Assembly: GCF_000384215.1 (NCBI RefSeq)
Contig: NZ_KB913032.1
Coordinates: 2,807,665-2,871,664 of the forward strand
Origin: Amycolatopsis alba DSM 44262
GTDB lineage: Bacteria > Actinomycetota > Actinomycetes > Mycobacteriales > Pseudonocardiaceae
DNA length: 64,000 nucleotides
Reading direction: 5' to 3'
Both the position numbers and the translations under genes were made by a program. The stretch's first letter is position 1. The number at the start of each line of letters is the position of its first letter. The notes below the pieces were generated by a model. The model ran no database searches. It saw only the letters and a program-made list of their open reading frames with translations, and was not told where the DNA came from. Shown piece after piece: positions 37,965 to 45,842 of the stretch.

Positions 37965-38567
37965 TCAGAAGACGACGATCAACACGCCGATCCACGCGAT
38001 CACGATCCCCGCGGCCGCGCCGAAGGACGCCCACCGCACGATCGGCACCCGCCGCGCGAGCCACAGTGACGGCGTGATCCCGGCGGTCACGACGGCGGAC
38101 GCGAGCAGCGCGAGCCAGCCGTTGGTCTCGCGCGCGAGGGTGTTCGCGAGCGCCAGCATCGCCACGACGACCACGGCCGCGACGAACGCGGAGACGGTCA
38201 GCCCGGTCAGCCAGGGTGTCGGTTCGCCCGCGGGGTCCGGCGTGCCGAAGAGCCGCCGCGCGAGTTCGCTGCGGGGGGCGGGGGCCGGCGGGTCGATGAT
38301 GACGCGTTCGCCGGAGACGGGATCGACGAACCGCACCGAGGTGCCCATCGTGGCGGCGACCCGCTGGGCGAGCTGACGGCCTCGCTGGGAGACCACGGAA
38401 ACGGCTTCGGTGCCGGACTCACCGACGACGGACGCGACACGTGCCCATTCGTGCAGCGCCTGGGCGAGGTCCGAACCGATCGCGAGTGAATGCGGGTCCA
38501 CCTCGCGCGCGCTTTCGCCGCCCGGCCCGGCCAGCACCGCGCGTCCCTCACGGATCCGCAATTCCAT
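37965..38567 (-). CDS. DUF2537-like membrane protein
   Basis: The 200-residue protein has a cytoplasmic N-terminal half (MELRIREGRAVLAGPGG, DPHSLAIGSDLAQALHEWAR) and four C-terminal membrane helices (from about 122 onward, ending IVIAWIGVLIVVF). It matches my memory of DUF2537, found next to the SpoU methyltransferase and sepH in actinobacteria. It lies 27 bases after the methyltransferase stop on the same strand, so the two may be co-transcribed. Role unknown. Confidence 0.75.
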   Translation of the reverse strand: MELRIREGRAVLAGPGGESAREVDPHSLAIGSDLAQALHEWARVASVVGESGTEAVSVVSQRGRQLAQRVAATMGTSVRFVDPVSGERVIIDPPAPAPRSELARRLFGTPDPAGEPTPWLTGLTVSAFVAAVVVVAMLALANTLARETNGWLALLASAVVTAGITPSLWLARRVPIVRWASFGAAAGIVIAWIGVLIVVF

Positions 38568-38594
38568 GGGTTCTCCTCGTGATCGCTCGGGTGC

Positions 38595-39410
38595 TCACGA
38601 TAGCGGTGGACGCGTCTCGTAGAACGCGATCGCGCCCGCGGTGGCGACATTCAGCGAATCGACGCCTTCCGGCATCGGGATCCGCACCGCGACGTCGGCG
38701 GCGGCGATGGCCTCCTCGGTCAGGCCGGGGCCTTCCGCACCCAGCATCAACGCGACCTTCTCCAGTGTTTGGTCCCGTAACTGGCGCAGCGAAACGGAAT
38801 CCGCACGAGGAGTGAGGGCCGCGATACGGAAACCGCGTTCCCTCAGTAGTTCCAGGTCCTGTGGCCAGGACCCGAACGTGGCGAACGGGACACGCAGCAC
38901 GTGTCCCATCGAAACGCGGACGCTGCGCCGGTACAACGGGTCCGAACAACCGCCGCCGAGCAGGACCCCGTCGACACCGAGCGCGGCCGCGTTGCGGAAC
39001 AGCGAACCGAGATTCTCGTGGTCACCGACGCCTTCGAGCACCGCGAGCACCCGCGCGCCGTCGATGACGCTCTCGACCGTCGGCGGCGGGACGGGCCGGT
39101 CCGCGACGGCCAGCACCCCGCGATTCAGGTGGAAGCCGACCACTTCGGCCATCGTCTCGGCCGAGGTCACGTAGCCGGGGGCGTCGACGCCGTCCAGGTC
39201 GTCGCCCAATTCCCGGAACCGTCGCTCCACACCGAGCAGGGCGCGGACCGGATACCGGGACTTGAGCAGGCGCTCGACGACGACGGTGCCCTCGGCGATC
39301 ACGAAGCCACGCCCACCTGGCCGATCGGGCCGCCGATCGGCTGTGGACAAGTCGCGGAAATCGTCGAGCCGCGGGTCGCCGGGGTCGTCGACGGTGATCA
39401 GTTCAGCCAC
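38595..39410 (-). CDS. TrmH/SpoU-family RNA 2'-O-methyltransferase
   Basis: The 271-residue enzyme uses S-adenosylmethionine to methylate a ribose in rRNA or tRNA. It has an N-terminal substrate-binding domain (GFVIAEGTVVVERLLKSRY) and the knotted SPOUT domain with motif 1 LEGVGDHENLGSLFRNAAALG, motif 2 MLGAEGPGL and motif 3 IPMPEGVDSLNVATAGAI. The exact RNA target cannot be told. Neighbour order with DUF2537, sepH and serC is conserved in actinobacteria. Confidence 0.92.
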   Translation of the reverse strand: MAELITVDDPGDPRLDDFRDLSTADRRPDRPGGRGFVIAEGTVVVERLLKSRYPVRALLGVERRFRELGDDLDGVDAPGYVTSAETMAEVVGFHLNRGVLAVADRPVPPPTVESVIDGARVLAVLEGVGDHENLGSLFRNAAALGVDGVLLGGGCSDPLYRRSVRVSMGHVLRVPFATFGSWPQDLELLRERGFRIAALTPRADSVSLRQLRDQTLEKVALMLGAEGPGLTEEAIAAADVAVRIPMPEGVDSLNVATAGAIAFYETRPPLS

Positions 39411-39626
39411 CGGGAGAGTGTGTCATCCGCCCGCTGCGTGCCGTTTGCGTCCGAACGTCCACCGGCAGGTGGTACGAACGGACGTATTTTGCTGTAAGTT
39501 AACCCCTGGTGACAGAGAGCACCAGTTTGGCCGCTAGCCGGGCGACGGCGATGCGTGAAACCGTTGGGCCGCCTGGCAGTCCCGCCTGGATCCCGCGGAG
39601 CGTGGCCAATGAGGAGCTCGACGAAC

Positions 39627-41126
39627 ATGGGTAAGAATCTTTCGGCGGACCCCTGTGAACTGCAAGATCGCGGACGTTATCGCCGAAAGGTCCACCGCTG
39701 CCTCGACACCTTGGCGCGGATGCTCACCGATGGAAGTTTTTCCTTCCCCCGCAAGAACATCGGGCTCGAAGTCGAATTCAATCTCGTCGACGCCGAGCTG
39801 CGCCCGTCGATGACGAACACGACGGTGCTCGAAGCGCTGGACGACCCGTCGTTCACCACCGAACTCGGCCAGCACAACCTGGAGCTCAACGTGCCGCCGC
39901 GGCCGCTGGCAGGCGACTCCGCGCTGCAACTGGAGGACGACCTCCGCGCGTACCTGGACGCCGCCGGGCGCAAGGCCGACGAATCCGGCGCCTCGCTGGC
40001 GATGATCGGCATCCTCCCGACGTTGCGGCACGAGCATTTCGACCAGAAGTGGCTCACCAACAACGCCCGGTATTCACTGCTCAACGATCGGATCTTCGCC
40101 GCGCGCGGCGAGCGCACGGTGCTCTCGATGGAAGGTGCGCCACTGCCCGGCAGGCAACCCGAGCGCCTGCGCAGCTACTCCGAGTCGATCCTGCCCGAGG
40201 CCGCCTGCACCTCGGTCCAGCTGCATCTGCAGGTCGCGCCGGAGGAGTTCGCGGCGCATTGGAACGCGGCGCAGGCGCTGGCCGGGGTCCAGATCGCCGT
40301 CGGCGCGAATTCGCCGTTCCTGCTCGGCAAGACACTCTGGCACGAGACACGGATCCCGCTGTTCCTGCAGGCCACGGACACCCGGCCGGAGGAGCTGAAG
40401 AATCAGGGCGTCCGGCCGCGGGTGTGGTTCGGCGAGCGGTGGATCACGTCGATCTTCGACCTGTTCGAGGAGAACGTCCGGTATTTCCCCGGTCTGCTGC
40501 CCGAAACCGACCGGGAAGACCCGATCGAAGCGCTCGACTCCGGCCAGGCCCCGAAACTCACCGAACTCCGGATGCACAACGGCACCGTCTGGCGCTGGAA
40601 CCGGCCGGTCTACGACGTCGTCGACGGCCTGCCGCATCTGCGGGTGGAGAACCGGGTGCTGCCCTCCGGGCCGACCGTGATCGACATGGTCGCGAACGCC
40701 GCCTTCTTCTACGGCGCCCAGCGGGCACTCGCCGAAGCCGACCGTCCAGTGTGGACACAGATGTCGTTCCAGGCGGCCGAGGAGAACATGTACGCGGGGG
40801 CGCGACGGGGTTTCGACGCGCAGCTGTACTGGCCGGGGATCGGCTGGATCCCGCCGGACGAACTGGTGCTGCGGGTCCTCCTGCCGCTGGCACACGAGGG
40901 GCTGCGCCGATCGGATGTTTCGGACGAGGCGAGAGAGCGCTATCTGGGCGTCATCGAGCAGCGCTGCCTCACCAGGCGGACCGGCTCGGCGTGGCAACGG
41001 GAATACGTCCTGCGCGCGGAGGAGCGCGGCGCCGAGCGGGAGACCGCGCTGAACCGGATGCTGAGCCGGTACCTGGAGCTGTCGGCCACCGGCACTCCGG
41101 TGCACACCTGGTCGCTGGAGGCTTAA
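39627..41126 (+). CDS. Glutamate-cysteine ligase-like (GCS2 family) enzyme
   Basis: The 499-residue protein has GCS2-type features: KNIGLEVEFNLVD near 45, HNLELNVPP near 90, a histidine-bearing QLHLQVAPEEF and LPSGPTVIDMVANAAFFYG. Members ligate glutamate to cysteine or another amine with ATP. This lineage uses mycothiol and not glutathione, so the product is uncertain. The ATG at 39627 has GAGGAG ten bases upstream; an ATG at 39609 is an alternative. A TetR gene follows 23 bases later. Confidence 0.8.
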   Translation: MGKNLSADPCELQDRGRYRRKVHRCLDTLARMLTDGSFSFPRKNIGLEVEFNLVDAELRPSMTNTTVLEALDDPSFTTELGQHNLELNVPPRPLAGDSALQLEDDLRAYLDAAGRKADESGASLAMIGILPTLRHEHFDQKWLTNNARYSLLNDRIFAARGERTVLSMEGAPLPGRQPERLRSYSESILPEAACTSVQLHLQVAPEEFAAHWNAAQALAGVQIAVGANSPFLLGKTLWHETRIPLFLQATDTRPEELKNQGVRPRVWFGERWITSIFDLFEENVRYFPGLLPETDREDPIEALDSGQAPKLTELRMHNGTVWRWNRPVYDVVDGLPHLRVENRVLPSGPTVIDMVANAAFFYGAQRALAEADRPVWTQMSFQAAEENMYAGARRGFDAQLYWPGIGWIPPDELVLRVLLPLAHEGLRRSDVSDEARERYLGVIEQRCLTRRTGSAWQREYVLRAEERGAERETALNRMLSRYLELSATGTPVHTWSLEA

Positions 41127-41149
41127 GGTTCCTCCCAGGGAGGTGGGTC

Positions 41150-41743
41150 GTGCCCAAGATCATCGGCCGGTCGCTGGAGGAACATCGGCGCGAGGTCCGC
41201 AGCAGGGTGTTCGACGTCCTGCGCGGGCAGCTGTACGAGCGCGGATTCGACGCGATCACGCTCGCGGGGGTCGCGGCCGAAGCGGGTCTCGGCCGGACGG
41301 CGATGTACAACCACTTCCCCGACAAGGAAAGCCTGCTGGTCGCCTTCGTCGAGGACGAGGCGACGCGGTACGTCGAACGGCTGACGGCGGCCGTCGCGAC
41401 CGCCGACACCCCGGTCGCGAAGCTCTCGACGTTCGTCCGGCTGCAGCTGCGGGTGCTGGCGGAGTACCACCTGCCGCCGGGGACGGCGCTCGCGTCGGCG
41501 CTGGCGCCGTCCGCGTACCGGCGGATCAGCGCACACGCCGATCCCATCACCGGCCAGCTGCGGGAGATCCTCGCCGAGGGTGTGCCGGAGGAGGATCCCG
41601 ACGTGCTGATCCCGATGATCACCGCCGCGCTGGGGAGCCGTCAGGTCGTCGACGTGCCACCCGAACGGCTGGACGACGCGATCGAAGGAGCCGTTCGATT
41701 CGTGCTCAGAGCGGTCGGAATGACGGAGGACCACAAAGATTAG
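41150..41743 (+). CDS. TetR-family transcriptional regulator
   Basis: The 197-residue regulator has the helix-turn-helix FDAITLAGVAAEAGLGRTAM plus YNHFPDKESLLVAF (about 27-60) and a hydrophobic C-terminal domain. The GTG at 41150 follows GGGAGG. It is probably in one operon with the ligase-like gene. Its stop codon (41741-41743) lies inside an iron-box-like palindrome that precedes the heme oxygenase gene. Confidence 0.87.
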   Translation: MPKIIGRSLEEHRREVRSRVFDVLRGQLYERGFDAITLAGVAAEAGLGRTAMYNHFPDKESLLVAFVEDEATRYVERLTAAVATADTPVAKLSTFVRLQLRVLAEYHLPPGTALASALAPSAYRRISAHADPITGQLREILAEGVPEEDPDVLIPMITAALGSRQVVDVPPERLDDAIEGAVRFVLRAVGMTEDHKD

Positions 41744-41758
41744 GGTAGCCTAACTCGC
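41740..41758 (+). promoter_or_regulatory. IdeR/DtxR iron box before heme oxygenase
   Basis: TTAGGGTAGCCTAACTCGC matches about 14 of 19 positions of the IdeR consensus TTAGGTTAGSCTAACCTAA, with the central TAGCCTAAC intact. It lies 59 bases before the heme oxygenase ATG, a suitable place for iron-dependent repression. Confidence 0.7.
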
Positions 41759-41816
41759 GATTGTGCCTTACGCTCTTTCTGACAGCATGTCAGATCGATG
41801 CTTGGAGGCTCTGTCC

Positions 41817-42485
41817 ATGCCGGTGACCACCGACGTCGCATCCGGGCCGTTCTCCGCGAACCTGCGCGCCTCCACCATGGCCGCCCACGAGCGGGCCAAC
41901 CACTCCGAGTACATGAACGCGCTGCTCGGCGGCGAGCTCTCGCTCGAGGGGTACACCCGGCTGGCCGTCCAGTACTACTTCATCTACCAGGCCATCGAGC
42001 GCGCCGCCGACAAGCTGGCGAAGGACCCGGTGGCGGGCAAGTTCGTCTTCGAGGAACTCCGGCGGCTGCCGAGCCTCGAACGCGACCTCGAACACCTCGT
42101 CGGCCCGGACTGGCGCGAAACCGTCCGCCCGCTGCCCTCGACCGAGCGCTACGCGCGGCGCGTGGCCGAGGCGTCGGACTGGTCCGGCGGCTTCGTCGCC
42201 CACCACTACACCCGCTACCTGGGCGACATCGCCGGCGGGCAGGTCATCCGGCGGCTGCTGGAGCGCAAGTACGAGGTGCGCGAGGCGGGATCGCTGTTCT
42301 ACCACTTCAATCTGCTGGGCAGCGCGCCCAAGTTCCGGGACGACTACCGCGAACGGCTGAACTCGGCCCCGTGGAGCGAGGACGAGCGCGCGAAGCTGAT
42401 CGAGGAGGCGATCGTGGCCTTCGAGTGCAACATCGCGGTGTTCGACGAGCTGGCGACCGAGCTGGACTCGTACCGGGCCGCCTGA
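41817..42485 (+). CDS. hmuO: Heme oxygenase (biliverdin-producing)
   Basis: The 222-residue enzyme opens heme to biliverdin, iron and carbon monoxide, letting the cell use heme iron. The proximal heme ligand is His24 (AAHERANHSEYM), and the distal helix GDIAGGQVI is intact. It resembles corynebacterial HmuO. GGAGG precedes the ATG at 41817; the in-frame ATG at 41763 is less likely. An iron box lies upstream, and the remnant of a secreted, HtaA-like protein gene lies downstream. Confidence 0.93.
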   Translation: MPVTTDVASGPFSANLRASTMAAHERANHSEYMNALLGGELSLEGYTRLAVQYYFIYQAIERAADKLAKDPVAGKFVFEELRRLPSLERDLEHLVGPDWRETVRPLPSTERYARRVAEASDWSGGFVAHHYTRYLGDIAGGQVIRRLLERKYEVREAGSLFYHFNLLGSAPKFRDDYRERLNSAPWSEDERAKLIEEAIVAFECNIAVFDELATELDSYRAA

Positions 42486-42486
42486 C

Positions 42487-42777
42487 CTCGTGAGTGGTGA
42501 AGACGGTTAGGGCCGAGGGGTGTCTTAGGTACCTACAGCGGTGCGTGGGTGGCGGTGTCGTGTGACTGGCGGGACGACTCGCGTGACTGGATGGACGACA
42601 CTCGTGTTTGGAGGGACGTCTCGCTGCGTCGCCCGGCCGCGCGCGTGTCGTCCGTTCAATCACGAGTGTCGTCCATCCAGTCACACGTGCCGTCCGGCCA
42701 ATCACGCGAAACGGCCAGTCTTAGATCCGTCTCGTGAGTGGTGAGGACGGTTCTCGACCGACCTCACCACTCACGAG
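42487..42777. repeat. 291-bp repeat with CTCGTGAGTGGTGA inverted ends
   Basis: Ends CTCGTGAGTGGTGAAG (42487-42502) and the complement of CTCGTGAGTGGTGAGG (42762-42777) match at 15 of 16 bases. Inside, units with about 21-base period run towards a dyad: a perfect 24-bp inverted pair, around GACTGGATGGACGACACTCG on the left and GTGTCGTCCATCCAG on the right, sits at about 42583-42606 and 42670-42693. The right end also forms a 16-bp hairpin with 42731-42746. No gene is evident. Confidence 0.75.
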
Positions 42778-43085
42778 CGCTACGCCGGCCTGCGCCTGAC
42801 CACCAGCACCAGGAGCAGTCCGGCACCAAACCGAGCCCGTGCGCGGGCGGCGACGGCCAGGGCGGCACCGGCGTCGGCCCGTCCGCCTGGGTCACCAATT
42901 TCCCCGGCGGCTCCTCGCCGATCGCCGCGAACGGCACGTTCACGACGCAGATCAAGATCGCCGAGGTCAACAACGGCCTCGACTGCTCGAATCCCTCGGT
43001 GACGTGCGCGATCATCTCGCGCCGCGATCACTTCGCCTCGAACGACCGGAACTCGGACGTCTTCATCCCGGTCTCCTTCTCCTGA
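42778..43085 (+). pseudogene. Remnant of a secreted beta-domain (HtaA/neocarzinostatin-like) protein
   Basis: The frame encodes a C-terminal fragment, CAGGDGQGGTGVGPSAWV, then GTFTTQIKIAEVNNGLDCSN, ending TCAIISRRDHFASNDRNSDV and FIPVSFS. This two-cysteine ending, with a C-x-I-I-x-R-R-D-H motif, is typical of secreted actinobacterial beta-domain proteins, some linked to heme uptake. There is no start, signal peptide or N-terminal half; the only upstream in-frame start codon lies within the inverted repeat. A weak 7-bp hairpin (43095-43117) follows. Likely a decayed neighbour of heme oxygenase. Confidence 0.55.
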
Positions 43086-43132
43086 GCTGAAAGAGTCATC
43101 GGCCCTCCTTCGATGACCGGCGTCACATCCCC

Positions 43133-43163
43133 TTGACCTCCAGCTAACTGGAGCTAGCAGGGT
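43133..43163 (+). promoter_or_regulatory. MerR/SoxR-type promoter upstream of superoxide dismutase
   Basis: TTGACC (43133-43138) and CAGGGT (43158-43163) are separated by 19 bases, the long spacer typical of MerR-family promoters, with a dyad ACCTCCAG-CTAA-CTGGAGCT in the spacer. It lies about 150 bases before the sod start. Confidence 0.55.
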
Positions 43164-43311
43164 GGGTTTCAGGCGGTGGCCCCACCGGGTACAGCCGCTG
43201 AGAACGAGTCGTTCCACCTGGGGAGAAACGCGGCGCCCCCGGTCGCCGCAAACGGGTGAAGACGACTAAGTTCGTCCTTGGAAGCTTGTGTCGAAGACAG
43301 AAGGAGGGCCG

Positions 43312-43935
43312 ATGGCCCGCTACGTGCTCCCCGATCTCGACTATGACTACAGCGCTCTGGCGCCGCACATCTCGGGCGAGATCAACGAGCTGCACCACAG
43401 CAAGCACCACGCGACCTACGTCAAGGGCGCGAACGACACGCTCGACAAGATCGCCGAAGCCCGTGACGCCGGCAACTTCGGTGACATCGTCGGCCTGCAG
43501 ACCACGCTGGCGTTCCACCTTGCCGGGCACGCCAACCACGTCGTGTGGTGGAAGATCCTCTCCCCGGAAGGCGGCGACAAGCCGACCGGCGAGCTGGCCT
43601 CCGCGATCGACGAGGCGTTCGGCTCCTTCGACAAGTTCAAGGCGCAGTTCACCGCGGTCGCCACCACGATCCAGGGCAACGGCTGGGCCGCGCTCTCCTG
43701 GGACCCGATCGGCAAGACGCTGATCACCCAGCAGCTGCGCGACCATCACAACAACCTGGTCCTGCCGACCACGCCGATCCTGCTGGTCGACGTCTGGGAG
43801 CACGCGTTCTACCTGGACTACAAGAACGTGAAGCCGAAGTACGTCGAGGCCCTCTGGAACATCTTCAACTGGGCCGAGATCTCCAAGCGGTTCGACAACG
43901 CCGTCGCCGGTGGCAACGGCCTGCTGCTCGGCTGA
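43312..43935 (+). CDS. sodA: Superoxide dismutase, Fe/Mn family
   Basis: The 207-residue enzyme converts superoxide to hydrogen peroxide and oxygen. The metal ligands are His28 ([11 protein letters not shown]), His76 (GHANHVVWW), Asp160 and His164 ([11 protein letters not shown]). Whether it uses iron or manganese is not clear from sequence. A strong AAGGAGG precedes the ATG at 43312; an upstream in-frame start is unlikely. A MerR-like promoter lies upstream and a true T-tailed terminator follows. Confidence 0.95.
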   Translation: MARYVLPDLDYDYSALAPHISGEINELHHSKHHATYVKGANDTLDKIAEARDAGNFGDIVGLQTTLAFHLAGHANHVVWWKILSPEGGDKPTGELASAIDEAFGSFDKFKAQFTAVATTIQGNGWAALSWDPIGKTLITQQLRDHHNNLVLPTTPILLVDVWEHAFYLDYKNVKPKYVEALWNIFNWAEISKRFDNAVAGGNGLLLG

Positions 43936-43950
43936 TTTCCCACCACGAAT

Positions 43951-43982
43951 CGGGGCTCTCCTGCCGGGAGGGCCCCGTTTTT
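43951..43982 (+). terminator. Intrinsic terminator after sod
   Basis: An 11-base stem (43951-43961 with 43967-43977, one mismatch) is followed by TTTTT, the classical form, rare in this window. Confidence 0.85.
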
Positions 43983-43988
43983 CGTTGC

Positions 43989-44019
43989 TTGACCTCCAGC
44001 GAAGTCGAGGTGCCAAGGT
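43989..44019 (+). promoter_or_regulatory. MerR/SoxR-type promoter of the N-acetyltransferase gene
   Basis: TTGACC (43989-43994) and CAAGGT (44014-44019), again 19 bases apart, with ACCTC/GAGGT dyad ends in the spacer. The predicted start of transcription falls at or within a few bases of the ATG at 44026, implying a leaderless message. It closely resembles the element at 43133. Confidence 0.6.
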
Positions 44020-44025
44020 GGTCGC

Positions 44026-44784
44026 ATGGACGTCGCCGCATACCTCGATCGCCTCGGGCTGGACCGCCCCGCCACCGCGGACGTCACCGCGCTGCGGATG
44101 CTGCAGGAGCGTCACCTCGCGGTGGTCCCGTTCGAGAATCTGAGCATCCACCTCGGCGAACCGATCGTCCTGGACACCGAAGCGCTGTTCGACAAGATCG
44201 TGCGGCGGCGGCGCGGCGGTTTCTGTTACGAGCTCAACGGGCTCTTCGCCGCCTTGCTGCGGGAACTGGGTTTCGACGTCTCCCTGAAGTCGGCGAAGGT
44301 GTTCGGGCCGGGCGGCGCCCTCGGACCGCCGTTCGACCACGCGGCCATCCGTGTCGAACTGGACGAGCCGTGGCTGGCCGACGTCGGCTTCGGCCGGTTC
44401 AGCCGGTTCCCGCTGAGGCTGTCCGCCACCGAGGCGCAGGCCGACCCTGATGGCGAGTTCCTGTTCCTCGACGCGCCCTACGGCGACGTCGACGTCCTCC
44501 GGGACGGCGAACCCCAGTACCGGATCGAGCCGCGGACTCGGGCGCTGGACGAGTTCGTCCCGACGGCGTTCTGGCAGGCGACGTCGCCGGACTCGCATTT
44601 CACGCGGGGGCCGACCTGTTCACTGCCGGGCAAGCACGGCCGGGTCACCCTCACGGGTGACAAGCTGATCGTGACAACGCACGGCGTCCGCGAGGAGACC
44701 GGGCTTTCGAGTGATCAGGCGATCCTGGACACCTACCGGAAGGAGTTCGGGATCGAACTCACCCGAGTGCCGGAACGGCCTTGA
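44026..44784 (+). CDS. nat: Arylamine N-acetyltransferase
   Basis: The 252-residue enzyme transfers acetyl groups from acetyl-CoA to arylamines and hydrazines, and related enzymes close amide bonds in ansamycins. The catalytic triad is complete: Cys67 (RRGGFCYELN), His105 (FDHAAI) and Asp119 (ADVGFG). There is no ribosome-binding site and the promoter abuts the ATG, so it is probably leaderless. The 12-bp hairpin at 44827 ends it. Confidence 0.93.
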   Translation: MDVAAYLDRLGLDRPATADVTALRMLQERHLAVVPFENLSIHLGEPIVLDTEALFDKIVRRRRGGFCYELNGLFAALLRELGFDVSLKSAKVFGPGGALGPPFDHAAIRVELDEPWLADVGFGRFSRFPLRLSATEAQADPDGEFLFLDAPYGDVDVLRDGEPQYRIEPRTRALDEFVPTAFWQATSPDSHFTRGPTCSLPGKHGRVTLTGDKLIVTTHGVREETGLSSDQAILDTYRKEFGIELTRVPERP

Positions 44785-44826
44785 CCTGATCGACGCCGGT
44801 CATCGACCATGAACCCCCCGGAATGA

Positions 44827-44869
44827 ACGAAGCCCCGCCGCCGGGGGTGACCCGGTTGCGGGGCTTCGT
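44827..44869. terminator. Hairpin after the N-acetyltransferase gene
   Basis: A perfect 12-bp stem (44827-44838 with 44858-44869) with a GC-rich inner loop that can pair further. No T-tract. Confidence 0.75.
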
Positions 44870-44914
44870 CCGTTCCCGAACTGACTGCCGCTCCCACCAC
44901 GAAGCGGACATGTA

Positions 44915-44933
44915 TGAGGTTAGCCTAACCTCA
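44915..44933. promoter_or_regulatory. Near-consensus IdeR/DtxR iron box
   Basis: TGAGGTTAGCCTAACCTCA is a 19-base site, perfectly symmetric about its centre, and matches 17 of 19 positions of the IdeR consensus. It lies 69 bases before the short-chain dehydrogenase start and after the terminator of the previous gene, so that dehydrogenase is the only obvious target. Confidence 0.75.
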
Positions 44934-45002
44934 TCTACCCCGGCAAGGGGTTCGCCCGAGAGACGCCGATCTCACTCTTTCGAGTGACGGCACACTGGGT
45001 CC

Positions 45003-45842
45003 ATGAGCCATCTGAGCGGTAAAGCCGTGGTGATCACCGGCGCTGGACAGGGTCTGGGCAGGGCTTTCGCGCATCACGCCGCTTCGCACGGGGCCGCCGT
45101 CGTCGTGAACGACGTGGACGGCGACCTCGCGCGGGAAGTCGCCGGGGAGATCCGGTCGCTCGGCGGACGCGCCGTCGCGAATGGACACTCGGTCGCCGAA
45201 GCCGGCTCGGCCGCCGGACTGATCGACCAGTGCGTCACCGAGTTCGGCACGCTCGACGGCCTGGTCAACAACGCCGGAGTCAACTACCGCGCCGAGCCGT
45301 GGGCCGACGATCCGGTCAAGATGCGCGAGGTGGTCGAGGTCAACGTGCTGGGCACGCTGTTCTGCGGGACCGCGGCGGCCGGGGTGATGTGCGAGCGCGG
45401 CGGCGGCGTGATCGTGAACGTGGGCTCCGGCTCGATGATCGGCCAGCGGCGCGCGGCCGCGTACTCGGCCTCGAAGGGCGCCGTCGCGTCCATGACCGCT
45501 TCCTGGGCCGTCGACCTGGCCGGGCACGGGATCCGGGTCAACGCCGTCGCGCCGGTGGCCTGGACGCGCATGGCCCGGAACGACCCGAGCGTCGTCCAGA
45601 CCCCGGAGCACACACCGGAACGGGTGGCCCCGCTGGTGACGTACCTGCTCAGCGACCTTTCGGCGGGCGTCACCGGGCAGATCCTGCGGTTCCGCGGCGA
45701 CATCCTGTGCGTCCTCCGCCAGACCGCGATCAAGGATCCGGTCCTCGAACGCGATGCGTGGACCGTCGAAGACATCGCGGACGCGGTGGGCGGCGAGCTG
45801 CGGGAGGCGCTGGAGCCGCCTCCCGCAGCTAGATGGAAGTAG
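45003..45842 (+). CDS. Short-chain dehydrogenase/reductase
   Basis: The 279-residue NAD(P)-dependent enzyme has TGAGQGLG (12-19), NNAG near 89, a serine in VGSGSM and the YSASK catalytic pair near 155. The C-terminal extension after LSDLSAGVTG (ILRFRGDILCVLRQ onward, about 45 residues) resembles that of hydroxyacyl-CoA dehydrogenases of beta-oxidation. An iron box upstream is unusual for such an enzyme. It overlaps the convergent membrane protein gene by 14 bases. Confidence 0.88.
   Translation: MSHLSGKAVVITGAGQGLGRAFAHHAASHGAAVVVNDVDGDLAREVAGEIRSLGGRAVANGHSVAEAGSAAGLIDQCVTEFGTLDGLVNNAGVNYRAEPWADDPVKMREVVEVNVLGTLFCGTAAAGVMCERGGGVIVNVGSGSMIGQRRAAAYSASKGAVASMTASWAVDLAGHGIRVNAVAPVAWTRMARNDPSVVQTPEHTPERVAPLVTYLLSDLSAGVTGQILRFRGDILCVLRQTAIKDPVLERDAWTVEDIADAVGGELREALEPPPAARWK

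Noticed and set aside
42738..42777. Start of a 115-residue gene
   Set aside because: The start lies in the inverted repeat and the first 30 residues have no signal peptide or family sequence; only the later part is gene-like.
43162..43269. A 35-codon open frame from the MerR-like promoter
   Set aside because: Arg/Pro-rich sequence without family resemblance; it looks like chance reading of the leader.
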